From assembly GCF_051912485.1 (NCBI RefSeq), contig NZ_CP196822.1, positions 1,860,001-1,924,000 on the forward strand: 64,000 nucleotides of DNA, written 5' to 3'. Numbering within the stretch: the stretch's first letter is position 1; the number at the start of each line of letters is the position of its first letter. The DNA comes from Nitrobacter sp051912485 (GTDB lineage Bacteria; Pseudomonadota; Alphaproteobacteria; Rhizobiales; Xanthobacteraceae). Below, in pieces: positions 45,272-52,757 of this stretch. A program made the translations under genes and the position numbers. A model generated the notes under the pieces. The model worked only from the letters and a program-made list of their open reading frames with translations. It was not told the DNA's origin and searched no databases.

Positions 45272-45784
45272 TCAGAGCCGATACAGAATCTGGTCGGTCC
45301 AGAAGCGCTCGAGGCGATGCAGCGACTTGTTCAGCGTCGCGAACTCCTCGTTCGAAATGCCGCCGACCTGTTCGACGGTCTTGACGTGCTTCTGGTAGAG
45401 CGCGTCGACGATCTTGCGGATTTCCTGACCCTGCGTGGTCAGGCGGATGCGCACCGAGCGGCGATCAACGCGCGAGCGCTGATGATCGAGGAAGCCCAAC
45501 TCGACGAGCTTCTTCAAATTGTAGGAAACGTTGGAGCCGAGATAGTAGCCGCGGGTCCGCAATTCGCCGGCGGTCAATTCCTTGTCGCCGATGTTGTAGA
45601 GCAGAAGCGCCTGCACCGAATTGATGTCGGCGCGACCGCGACGATCGAATTCATCCTTGATGACATCGAGCAGGCGGCGATGCAGCCGCTCGACCAAGGT
45701 CAACGCTTCGAGATAGAGCGACTGCACCGGTGCATCGCCGGCAACCTGTTCCGCGGGCTCGTGAGCCTTCGCAACGGCTTTCAT
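45272..45784 (-). CDS. ldtR: MarR family transcriptional regulator (LdtR-like)
   Basis: A 170-residue winged-helix regulator. The helix-turn-helix region is LTAGELRTRGYYLGSNVSYNLKKLVELGFLDHQRS (about residues 70-105), and the wing follows (DRRSVRIRLTTQGQEI). Sequence and length resemble LdtR, which controls an L,D-transpeptidase and stress tolerance in Liberibacter and Sinorhizobium; the assignment rests on memory of that family. The neighbouring DUF6163-like membrane protein gene is 439 bases upstream in the same direction. An inverted repeat at 45879-45913 may be its operator. Confidence 0.75.
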   Translation of the reverse strand: MKAVAKAHEPAEQVAGDAPVQSLYLEALTLVERLHRRLLDVIKDEFDRRGRADINSVQALLLYNIGDKELTAGELRTRGYYLGSNVSYNLKKLVELGFLDHQRSRVDRRSVRIRLTTQGQEIRKIVDALYQKHVKTVEQVGGISNEEFATLNKSLHRLERFWTDQILYRL

Positions 45785-46223
45785 GATGACTTCCCCTGTT
45801 GTCGTTTTTACCGACTTATTCGACGAAACTTGTGTTCCGCCTGATAGCTGGACCTTAGGGGAGGCGTTTGAAGATCAGCTTAAATAAGACAATAAAGACA
45901 TCATGAATTTAAGAGAGTGAATTGCTGATTAAGCCCTTCAGATCAGGGCTTTCCGCAACCTTTCCTTGACGCTGCAGCTCCGCTGTTCACGCTTCGTCTG
46001 CCGTAACTGTCGCATTCAGGAACAGCACCGTTCAAATTCGAAACATCCTGTCAACACCGATGACCAGGCCGTTAGGGTGACCGAATTCTTACCGGGAAAA
46101 ACTCTCAGAAAGTTTGACGCAAGTCGTCAATTCCGATCCTGCGTGCCGTCATCCATTCGGATAAGTCGCCTCCGCCCCTTCCAAACGCGGGACCTTTTTG
46201 CTGAGGTTCGCGCATTCGAATGT
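45785..46223. other. 439-base intergenic region upstream of the MarR gene
   Basis: No gene is supported. It holds an AT-rich inverted repeat (45879-45913) and a stem-loop AAGCCCT / AGGGCTT (45931-45937 with 45945-45951) without a T-tract on the relevant strand. Frames running through it are short and lack ribosome sites. Confidence 0.55.
45879..45913. promoter_or_regulatory. Candidate operator of the LdtR-like regulator
   Basis: CTTAAAT (45879-45885) and ATTTAAG (45907-45913) are perfect inverted arms 21 bases apart; the intervening segment also has a near-direct repeat (GTCTTTATT / GTCTTATTT on the minus strand). It lies 95 bases upstream of the regulator start. Autoregulation is typical for the family. 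Confidence 0.35.
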
Positions 46224-46688
46224 CTATGGCGGCCGTTCGCGCGCCGCCATCCAGGCCAACGCCAGATAGGCCACGAGCATGGCCGTTTCGATTCCGACAA
46301 CAGCGAGATTGCCGCCATAGATTGCTGGAAACATCAGTTCGACCACAGCCATCGAGACGACGGTCGTGAGCCACACGACAGCGCCCCATGGCGTTGCGAG
46401 CCAGAGACCCACAGCGGCCACCAGTTCGATCACGGCGAAGTAGATCGTCGCCGCCTGCCAGGCCACGGTCTGATTTTCAAAGGCATTGTCTTCACCACCG
46501 ATGAAACCGGTCACCTGAGCCCAATGATAGAGCCCAGCGGCGAGCGACAGCACCGCCATGATGCGCAGGAACAGCACCAGTCGTCGGGTCCAGAGATTTT
46601 CATCCGCTTCCGTCCGCGCTGACGAAATTCCAGCCACCGACATGGCATTATCCCGCTGGACCTGCTCGCGCGATGAGGTTTCAGACAT
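46224..46688 (-). CDS. Four-helix membrane protein, DUF6163-like
   Basis: A 154-residue membrane protein with about four hydrophobic segments (around residues 38-60, 80-100, 105-122, 125-145). The N-terminus is hydrophilic. The sequence (RLVLFLRIMAVLSLAAGLYHW; NQTVAWQAATIYFAVIELVAAVGLWL) resembles DUF6163 proteins of Rhizobiales, but I am not certain. Function unknown. It is divergent from hemB and in the same direction as the MarR gene. The start could also be ATG 46643 (MSVAGISSARTEADENL). Confidence 0.7.
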   Translation of the reverse strand: MSETSSREQVQRDNAMSVAGISSARTEADENLWTRRLVLFLRIMAVLSLAAGLYHWAQVTGFIGGEDNAFENQTVAWQAATIYFAVIELVAAVGLWLATPWGAVVWLTTVVSMAVVELMFPAIYGGNLAVVGIETAMLVAYLALAWMAARERPP

Positions 46689-46861
46689 CAGGGTGCTCGC
46701 AACCGGGAACGATAACCATACAAAGTCGATTCATGACTTTTTGGAACCATAAAATCAATTGCATTGCGCCGGGGGGCATGAGCGCGGTGACGAAGCCGGT
46801 TCCTGGTGCTAGAATTGAAACAAAATCAAAACGGTTTTTGGCCTTCAGGAGTGTCGGCAAC

Positions 46862-47923
46862 ATGGCGATAAAATACGGGCGTCCCATTGAAATGCGGGAT
46901 GGACCCCGCCGCGAGGCCGCCGTTACCGCCCCTCCGCTCGATCTGGTGGCCCGGCTGCGCCGCAACCGCAAGGCCGAATGGGCCCGCCGTCTGGTTCGTG
47001 AAACCGTCCTGACCACCGACGACCTGATCTGGCCGCTGTTCGTGGCCGATGGCACCGACAAGCGGACGCCCGTCGCCTCGATGCCTGGCGTCGACCGCCT
47101 CAGCGTCGACCAATGCGTACGCGACGCCGAACGAGCGTTGAAGCTGAACATTCCCTGCATCGCGCTGTTCCCCTACACCGATCCCGCGTTGCGGGATGAC
47201 AGCGGCAGCGAAGCCCTCAATGCCAAGAATCTGGTGTGCAAGTCGGTCCGCGCCATCAAGCGGGAGTTTCCGGACCTCGGTGTGCTCTGCGACGTCGCGC
47301 TCGATCCGTTCACCAGCCATGGCCATGACGGTTTGATCGAGGACGGCAGGATTCTCAACGACGAGACCGTCGCCGTTCTTGTCCGGCAGGCATTGGTGCA
47401 GGCTGAAGCCGGTTGCGACATCATTGCTCCGTCGGACATGATGGATGGCCGCGTCGGCGCGATTCGAAGGGCCCTCGACGAGGCCGGATTCGTCGATGTG
47501 CAGATCATGGCTTACGCCGCGAAATACGCGTCGGCGTTTTACGGCCCGTTCCGCGACGCCATCGGCTCAGCCAAGGCGCTCACCGGCGACAAGCGCACGT
47601 ATCAGATGGACAGCGCCAACTCCGACGAAGCGCTGCGCGAGGTCGAACTCGATATCGCCGAGGGCGCCGACATGGTGTTGGTGAAGCCAGGCATGCCCTA
47701 TCTCGACATTGTGCGGCGAGTGAAGGACACGTTCGGGATGCCGACCTTCGCCTATCAGGTATCGGGCGAGTACGCGATGATCGCCGCCGCCGCCGGCAAC
47801 GGCTGGATCGACGGCGATCGGGTGATGATGGAAAGCCTCGTTGCTTTCAAACGCGCCGGCGCCGATGGCGTACTCACTTATTTTGCGGCGGCGGCGGCAG
47901 AGAAGCTGAAACAAAACGGCTGA
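46862..47923 (+). CDS. hemB: Porphobilinogen synthase (magnesium-type)
   Basis: Condenses two 5-aminolevulinates to porphobilinogen in haem synthesis. I use ATG 46862 (MAIKYGRPIEM) because AGGAG lies upstream and the further 63 codons are not conserved-looking. Of 353 residues, Schiff-base lysines are in YAAKYASAFYGP and MVLVKPGMPYLDI. In place of the zinc cysteines (C120, C122, C130 of E. coli numbering) the motif reads ALDPFTSHGHDG, that is Ala, Asp and Asp, the Mg-dependent type reported for Bradyrhizobium japonicum. Confidence 0.97.
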   Translation: MAIKYGRPIEMRDGPRREAAVTAPPLDLVARLRRNRKAEWARRLVRETVLTTDDLIWPLFVADGTDKRTPVASMPGVDRLSVDQCVRDAERALKLNIPCIALFPYTDPALRDDSGSEALNAKNLVCKSVRAIKREFPDLGVLCDVALDPFTSHGHDGLIEDGRILNDETVAVLVRQALVQAEAGCDIIAPSDMMDGRVGAIRRALDEAGFVDVQIMAYAAKYASAFYGPFRDAIGSAKALTGDKRTYQMDSANSDEALREVELDIAEGADMVLVKPGMPYLDIVRRVKDTFGMPTFAYQVSGEYAMIAAAAGNGWIDGDRVMMESLVAFKRAGADGVLTYFAAAAAEKLKQNG

Positions 47924-48046
47924 CGTCCCACCCGCAGTCGTCTGCGATCATTACCGCTCCGCTTGCGAGGCCTTGCAACCCAGTCAGCCCGTCGCCATGT
48001 CGAGGGGCGGCAAGCAATGCCATGGACGAGCCGTGGAGGACTGGTC

Positions 48047-48586
48047 ATGGCCGACAGTGGCTTCAACAATGCGAATAGCGACAACTCTGCCGAGTTCCGG
48101 CCGCATGCATTCGACCCCTGGATGCAGCCCGAACTGTTTCGCGGCGTTCTGACGCGGCGGTTTTTTGCATTCCTGATCGACCTCTTGGTGCTTTCGGTAC
48201 CCGTGATTTTCGGCGTGATCTTTATCGCAATGTTCGGCGTCGTCACGCTGGGGCTTGGCTGGGCGCTGTTCTGGTTGGTGTCGCCTGCCTCCCTGATCTG
48301 GGCTATCGTCTATTACGGCGCGTCGCTGGGCGGACCGCATTCGGCGACCGTCGGAATGCGGATCATGGATCTGGAAATGCGGACCTGGTACGGCGAGCCG
48401 AGCTATTTTGTGCTGGGCGCCATGCACGCGATCCTGTTCTGGATCTCAATGTCGATCTTTACGCCGCTCATTCTGCTGCTCGGTCTCTTCAACGGGCGAC
48501 GGCGGCTGCTGCATGACATGCTGTTGGGCACCGTGGTTATCAACAACTCGGCTCTTGGAGCGGTTGCGCAGCCGTACCGGACCTAG
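48047..48586 (+). CDS. RDD family membrane protein
   Basis: A 179-residue membrane protein from ATG 48047, preceded by GTGGAGGACTGGTC. The RDD signature region is RRFFAFLIDLLVLSVPVIF, and further hydrophobic segments follow near residues 60-80 and 120-145; the late GRRRLLHDMLLGTVVIN is typical of the family. Family roles are mostly unknown (some act in ion transport). It lies between hemB and bpt, all on the plus strand. Confidence 0.85.
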   Translation: MADSGFNNANSDNSAEFRPHAFDPWMQPELFRGVLTRRFFAFLIDLLVLSVPVIFGVIFIAMFGVVTLGLGWALFWLVSPASLIWAIVYYGASLGGPHSATVGMRIMDLEMRTWYGEPSYFVLGAMHAILFWISMSIFTPLILLLGLFNGRRRLLHDMLLGTVVINNSALGAVAQPYRT

Positions 48587-48670
48587 TTGATATCAATGCA
48601 AACGGATTGACGGTTGGCCCCCAGAGCGCGATGCTCGGCATAAACTGCTTCGGAGACTGAAAAGACTCCC

Positions 48671-49444
48671 GTGACCCAACACTCGCGCGACACCCCACAA
48701 TTCTATCTGACGGCGCCTTCGCCGTGTCCGTATCTGCCCGATCGCAGCGAACGCAAGGTATTCACGCATCTCGTTGGCGACAAAGCCGGCGACCTCAACG
48801 ACCTTTTGACCCATGGCGGCTTTCGCCGCAGTCAGTCGATCGCCTATCGTCCGGCCTGCGACCAGTGTCGTGCCTGCGTTTCCGTGCGGGTCATCGCCGA
48901 CGAATTTCGGCCGTCGCGCAGTTTCCGCAGAGTACTGGCGCGCAACGCCGACATCGCCGGCAGTCTGCGGGCCGCGGTGCCGACGTCGGAGCAATATTCA
49001 ATATTTCGCGCCTATCTCGACCAGCGCCACCGACACGGCGGCATGGCCGATATGACCGTGCTCGATTACGCAATGATGGTGGAAGACAGCCACGTCGAGA
49101 CCCGCATCATCGAATATCGCAGGCGCGTCCCGGATAGCGGCATCAACGCACGCGGCGATCTGGTGGGAGTGGCGCTGACCGATGTGCTCAGCGACGGGCT
49201 CTCGATGGTCTATTCGTTTTTCGAGCCGTCCGAACAGAACCGTTCGCTCGGCACCTTCATTATCCTCGATCATATCTCGCGGGCGCGGCGGCTCGGCCTG
49301 CCCTATGTGTACCTCGGCTACTGGATCGAGGGATCGCGGAAGATGGATTACAAAGGGCGCTTCCTTCCACAGCAGCGCCTTGCGCCCACGGGCTGGTTGC
49401 GTGTTGACGCCAAAAGCGAGTCCCTGCACGAGCCGCGGGACTAG
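48671..49444 (+). CDS. bpt: Aspartate/glutamate leucyltransferase (N-end rule)
   Basis: Transfers Leu from tRNA-Leu to N-terminal Asp or Glu of proteins, marking them for ClpAP. The 257-residue protein begins with GTG 48671 and contains the paired cysteines of the family (ACDQCRACVSVRV), the FRRSQSIAYRP segment and a C-terminal GNAT-like fold (VYSFFEPSEQNRSLGTFIIL; YVYLGYWIEGSRKMDYKGRF). The bacterial Bpt type rather than arginyl Ate1 is inferred from the sequence type. It converges on mntH, 15 bases away. Confidence 0.93.
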   Translation: MTQHSRDTPQFYLTAPSPCPYLPDRSERKVFTHLVGDKAGDLNDLLTHGGFRRSQSIAYRPACDQCRACVSVRVIADEFRPSRSFRRVLARNADIAGSLRAAVPTSEQYSIFRAYLDQRHRHGGMADMTVLDYAMMVEDSHVETRIIEYRRRVPDSGINARGDLVGVALTDVLSDGLSMVYSFFEPSEQNRSLGTFIILDHISRARRLGLPYVYLGYWIEGSRKMDYKGRFLPQQRLAPTGWLRVDAKSESLHEPRD

Positions 49445-49458
49445 ATCCGTAGCCGGTC

Positions 49459-50847
49459 CTAACCGGTGATCGTGTCGAACAGCAGTTTCACGTTCAGAAT
49501 CACGATGACGCCGGCGACGACCCATGCTGCAACAGCGGTTCCGGTTGAAATCGCGAACTCGCCCATCTTGCGCCGGTCCGAGACAAAGCGGACCAAGGGG
49601 ATCACAGCGAACGGCAACTGCATCGACAGCACGACCTGACTGAGAACCAGAAGCTGCGCGGTCCCGCGCTCGCCGTAAAGCGCAGTGACGGCGATCACCG
49701 GGACGATGGCGATGCCGCGGGTGACGAGCCGCCGCGCCCACATCGGCATCCGCAAACGCAGAAAGCCTTCCATCACGATCTGGCCGGCGAGCGTCGCCGT
49801 CACGGTGGAATTGATGCCGGAGGCAAGAAGCGCGACAGCGAACAGCGTCGAGGCGATGCTGAGACCCAATAATGGCGAGAGCAGCCTGAACGCGTCGCCG
49901 ATTTCGGCCACCTCGGTGTGCCCACTCTTATGGAATGTCGCGGCAGCAACGATCAGGATGGCGGCGTTGACGAACAAAGCCAACATCAGCGCCAGCGTGC
50001 TGTCCGCCGTCGCCCACTTGATGGCATCCCGGCGCCCTTCGCCGGTGCGCGGATAAGCGCGCGTCTGAACGATCGACGAATGCAGATAGAGGTTATGCGG
50101 CATGACCGTCGCGCCGATGATGCCGATGGCGATGTACAGCATCGCCGGATTGGTTACGATCTCACGCGATGGCGCGAAGCCGCGCAGAACCTCGGCGACC
50201 GGCGGCGCGGCGGCGACGATCTGGACTGCAAAACAGACCGCGATCACGATCAGCAGCGCGACCACAAAGGCCTCGAGGAAACGAAAGCCCCGGTTCATCA
50301 ACAGCAACAGCAGGAAGGCATCGAGCGCGGCGATCAGCGCGCCGCCGATCAGCGGAATGCCGAACAGCAACTGCAGCGCGATCGCCGTGCCGATTACCTC
50401 AGCCAGATCGCACGCGATGATCGCGGCCTCACATGCCAGCCAGAGCATGAAATTGACCGGCCGCGAATAGCTGGCGCGGCACGCCTGCGCGAGATCAAGG
50501 CCAGCGGCGATGCCAAGCCGGGCGGCCAGCGCCTGCAACAGGATCGCCATGAGGTTCGACAGCAGGATGACCGACAGCAGCGTGTAACCGAACTGCGAGC
50601 CGCCCGCGATGTCGGTGGCCCAGTTGCCCGGGTCCATGTACCCCACCGAGACCATGTAGCCGGGACCTGCGAAAGCCAGCAGGCGACGCAGCCAGTGCCC
50701 GGTCGTGGGCACCAGCACCGTCGCATGGACCTCCTCAAGGCTTGGGCGTGCTGGCGCTTCCGGACGCCAGCCAAGTCCAGCCGAAAAGGGTCCCTGCGAC
50801 GGTTCCGGTACCGGTTCGGACGATAAAGCAGGTGTTTTCGCATCCAT
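49459..50847 (-). CDS. mntH: Nramp-family divalent metal transporter (manganese)
   Basis: Proton-coupled Mn(II) importer of 462 residues with about 11 helices. TM1 carries GYMDPGNWATDIAGGSQFGYT (metal-binding Asp and Asn), and TM6 carries TVMPHNLYLHSS (Met and His). The N-terminal 50 residues are hydrophilic and Pro/Glu-rich, with a short cytoplasmic extension. A palindromic metal-regulator-like site lies just upstream (50877-50899). In Bradyrhizobium, mntH is repressed by the Fur-family regulator Mur, which fits but is not shown here. Confidence 0.94.
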   Translation of the reverse strand: MDAKTPALSSEPVPEPSQGPFSAGLGWRPEAPARPSLEEVHATVLVPTTGHWLRRLLAFAGPGYMVSVGYMDPGNWATDIAGGSQFGYTLLSVILLSNLMAILLQALAARLGIAAGLDLAQACRASYSRPVNFMLWLACEAAIIACDLAEVIGTAIALQLLFGIPLIGGALIAALDAFLLLLLMNRGFRFLEAFVVALLIVIAVCFAVQIVAAAPPVAEVLRGFAPSREIVTNPAMLYIAIGIIGATVMPHNLYLHSSIVQTRAYPRTGEGRRDAIKWATADSTLALMLALFVNAAILIVAAATFHKSGHTEVAEIGDAFRLLSPLLGLSIASTLFAVALLASGINSTVTATLAGQIVMEGFLRLRMPMWARRLVTRGIAIVPVIAVTALYGERGTAQLLVLSQVVLSMQLPFAVIPLVRFVSDRRKMGEFAISTGTAVAAWVVAGVIVILNVKLLFDTITG

Positions 50848-50876
50848 CGTCTGGATAATGGACTACGTCAGACTTT

Positions 50877-50899
50877 ATTGCAACTCATTTGCAAATGCA
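50877..50899 (-). promoter_or_regulatory. Candidate Mur/Fur-type operator of mntH
   Basis: Two TTGCAA palindromes (50878-50883 and 50889-50894) are spaced five bases apart; the second is inside the perfect palindrome ATTTGCAAAT (50887-50896) and is followed by TGCA. The site is 30-50 bases upstream of the mntH start, where a repressor would act. Binding protein not shown. Confidence 0.5.
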
Positions 50900-51062
50900 T
50901 CTAGCTACCGTGCACCGGCGGACCATGGCCGGCGCATTCCGTAACCCCCACGGGTAGCTCGCGAGCGGCGATGCTCCGCGATGCGAAGATCGCCGCTCGA
51001 CATCAATGCTGACAATGGTTTCGCCGCTCGCGTTCACGCTCTACCTGATGTGAGCGTGCCGC

Positions 51063-51461
51063 CTAGTTTTTGACGGCTTCGCCGTCTTCCTTGGTGAAGG
51101 AAGCGACAGGATGATCGAGCAGCTCGAGCACCGCTTCGGACGGGCGACAAATCCGTGTGCCCTTTGGTGTCTCCACGATCGGGCGCTGAATCAGGATCGG
51201 ATGCGCCAGGATGAAATCGAGAAGCTGCTCGTCGGTCCATTTGGGATTGCCGAGATCGAGTTCGGCGTAGGGCGTGCCCTTCTCGCGCAGCAGCCCGCGG
51301 ACGGGAAGACCCATGGCTTCGGCGAGCGCGCGAAGCTGTGCACGGTCCGGCGGATGCTTGAGGTATTCGACAATCACCGGCTCTTCGCCGCTCTGCCGGA
51401 TCATCGCCAGCGTGTTGCGGGAGGTGCCGCAGGACGGGTTGTGATAGATCGTGACGGTCAT
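51063..51461 (-). CDS. arsC: Arsenate reductase (glutaredoxin-dependent)
   Basis: Reduces arsenate to arsenite. The 132-residue protein shows the active-site loop HNPSCGTSRNTLAMI with catalytic Cys11, and the later VETPKGTRICRPSEAVLELL with the arsenate-binding arginine. It is of the plasmid R773 / E. coli type, not the thioredoxin type. The ATG overlaps the aquaporin stop (ATGA). The product arsenite would leave through the channel encoded just upstream. Confidence 0.95.
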   Translation of the reverse strand: MTVTIYHNPSCGTSRNTLAMIRQSGEEPVIVEYLKHPPDRAQLRALAEAMGLPVRGLLREKGTPYAELDLGNPKWTDEQLLDFILAHPILIQRPIVETPKGTRICRPSEAVLELLDHPVASFTKEDGEAVKN

Positions 51462-52156
51462 GGCTGAACCTCCTCGCTGATGGGAGCCGCGCGGTTACCC
51501 TCGCGCAGCAGCCAACCAATAACAATCACGCCGATGATAGCCCCACAAAGTTCGGCGGTGATAAAACCTGGAAGGTCTCGCGGGCGGATCCCGGAAAACG
51601 TGTTTGTCAGCGAACGCGCCACCGCGACGGCCGGATTGGCAAACGATGTCGACGCCGTAAACCAGTACGCGGCGATGATATAGAGGCCAACCAGCCACGG
51701 CACCGAGCCGCGCTGAAAACGAAGTCCCGCCAGGATTGTTGCGATCAATCCGAACGACGCGACCGCCTCAGAGAACCATTGCGAGCCTCCGGTGCGAATT
51801 TTCATCGATTCATTCAGAAGTGGCAGCCCGAACATCAGATGAGCGATCATCGTGCCGACAATGCCGCCAGTAATCTGGGCGATGACATACATCAGCGCAT
51901 CATTCGTCGAAAGCTCGCGCCTGAGTCGGAAAACCAACGTTACCGCCGGATTGAAGTGCGCGCCGGAGATCGGGCCGAGCACCGCAATCAGAACAACGAG
52001 GATTGCGCCGGTGGAAATGGTGTTGGCGAGCAGCGCCAGTGCCGGATCCTTCGCAAGCCCCTCCGCCATAATGCCTGAGCCGACTACGGTCGCGACCAGA
52101 AGCGCGGTTCCGAGCGCTTCAGCGGCCAACCTGCGCGGCAGATCAAATTCGGGCAT
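51458..52156 (-). CDS. aqpS: Aquaglyceroporin, arsenite channel (AqpS-like)
   Basis: MIP-family channel of 232 residues from ATG 52156 (MPEFDLPRRLAAEALGTALL); an earlier ATG at 52201 directly after the arsR stop is possible. Both NPA boxes are intact (GAHFNPAVTL and SFANPAVAVARSLTNTF). About six helices. In Sinorhizobium meliloti AqpS replaces the ArsB pump in an arsR-aqpS-arsC operon, and the same gene order is seen here. It lets arsenite diffuse out after reduction. Substrate is inferred from that operon. Confidence 0.9.
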   Translation of the reverse strand: MPEFDLPRRLAAEALGTALLVATVVGSGIMAEGLAKDPALALLANTISTGAILVVLIAVLGPISGAHFNPAVTLVFRLRRELSTNDALMYVIAQITGGIVGTMIAHLMFGLPLLNESMKIRTGGSQWFSEAVASFGLIATILAGLRFQRGSVPWLVGLYIIAAYWFTASTSFANPAVAVARSLTNTFSGIRPRDLPGFITAELCGAIIGVIVIGWLLREGNRAAPISEEVQP

Positions 52157-52201
52157 CAAAGCTGTGCCTGAACGTGCAGGCGGTTCATGGACATATCCCA
52201 T

Positions 52202-52549
52202 TCAGGTCGGAACTTTGACGCGCCTGCCGCGCTTGCTTGTCGCAGCGGGCACGCACAAATCGGCGCGGCCGCCGCAGCAATCTTCGAGCAGGAACTGAAC
52301 CACAGCACTAAAGCGCGTAAGGTCAGCGCGATAAACGATCGAGCGGCTGAAACGCCGCCCCGAAACCAGTCTCGCACGGGACAGAACCGCAAGATGCGAC
52401 GACATCGTGTTTTGCGGCACGGCGACAGCTTTCGCGATATCGCCTGCTGCTAGGCCCTTCGGTTCATGCTTCACCAGAAGCCTGAAGACATCCAGCCGTG
52501 TCGATTGGGCAAGCGCCGCAAGCGCCATGATGACATCTTCTGATTCCAT
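52202..52549 (-). CDS. arsR: ArsR family arsenite-responsive repressor
   Basis: A 115-residue winged-helix repressor from ATG 52549 (MESEDVIMALAALAQSTRLD). The DNA-recognition helix is AKAVAVPQNTMSSHLAVLSRARLV. It lacks the classical ELCVCDL site; instead it has LLEDCCGGRADLCVP near the C-terminus, similar to the Cys95/96/102 site of Acidithiobacillus ferrooxidans ArsR. The frame extends upstream to 52627, but the promoter lies there. Arsenite should release it from its own promoter. Confidence 0.93.
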   Translation of the reverse strand: MESEDVIMALAALAQSTRLDVFRLLVKHEPKGLAAGDIAKAVAVPQNTMSSHLAVLSRARLVSGRRFSRSIVYRADLTRFSAVVQFLLEDCCGGRADLCVPAATSKRGRRVKVPT

Positions 52550-52550
52550 A

Positions 52551-52584
52551 TATCGAGAATTATAGATATATATCCGGTTGTCAA
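52551..52584 (-). promoter_or_regulatory. arsR promoter-operator
   Basis: On the minus strand TTGACA (52584-52579) is followed by an ATATAT-rich dyad and TATAAT (52564-52559). The spacing of 14 is short; TAATTC with 16 is an alternative. ATATATC...GATATAT arms flank the -10 and fit an ArsR site. RNA would start within a few bases of the arsR ATG. Confidence 0.5.
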
Positions 52585-52757
52585 GCCGCCCCGCTATCGT
52601 CCCGGCGCAGGAAGGGATCTTCAACACCTGACGACGGCGCTCACGATGGTGCGTCGACGGGGCGGATCACCAGAGGGCGGGCGTCGCGACGTTTGCGCCG
52701 CCGGATGAGGACGCACGGCGCAGGTTCCCGCTGCCGGTGCGAAACTCGGAATGAAAA

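Noticed and set aside
45931..45951. AAGCCCT/AGGGCTT stem-loop as a terminator
   Set aside because: No T-tract follows on the minus strand and it is about 270 bases from the nearest upstream gene end.
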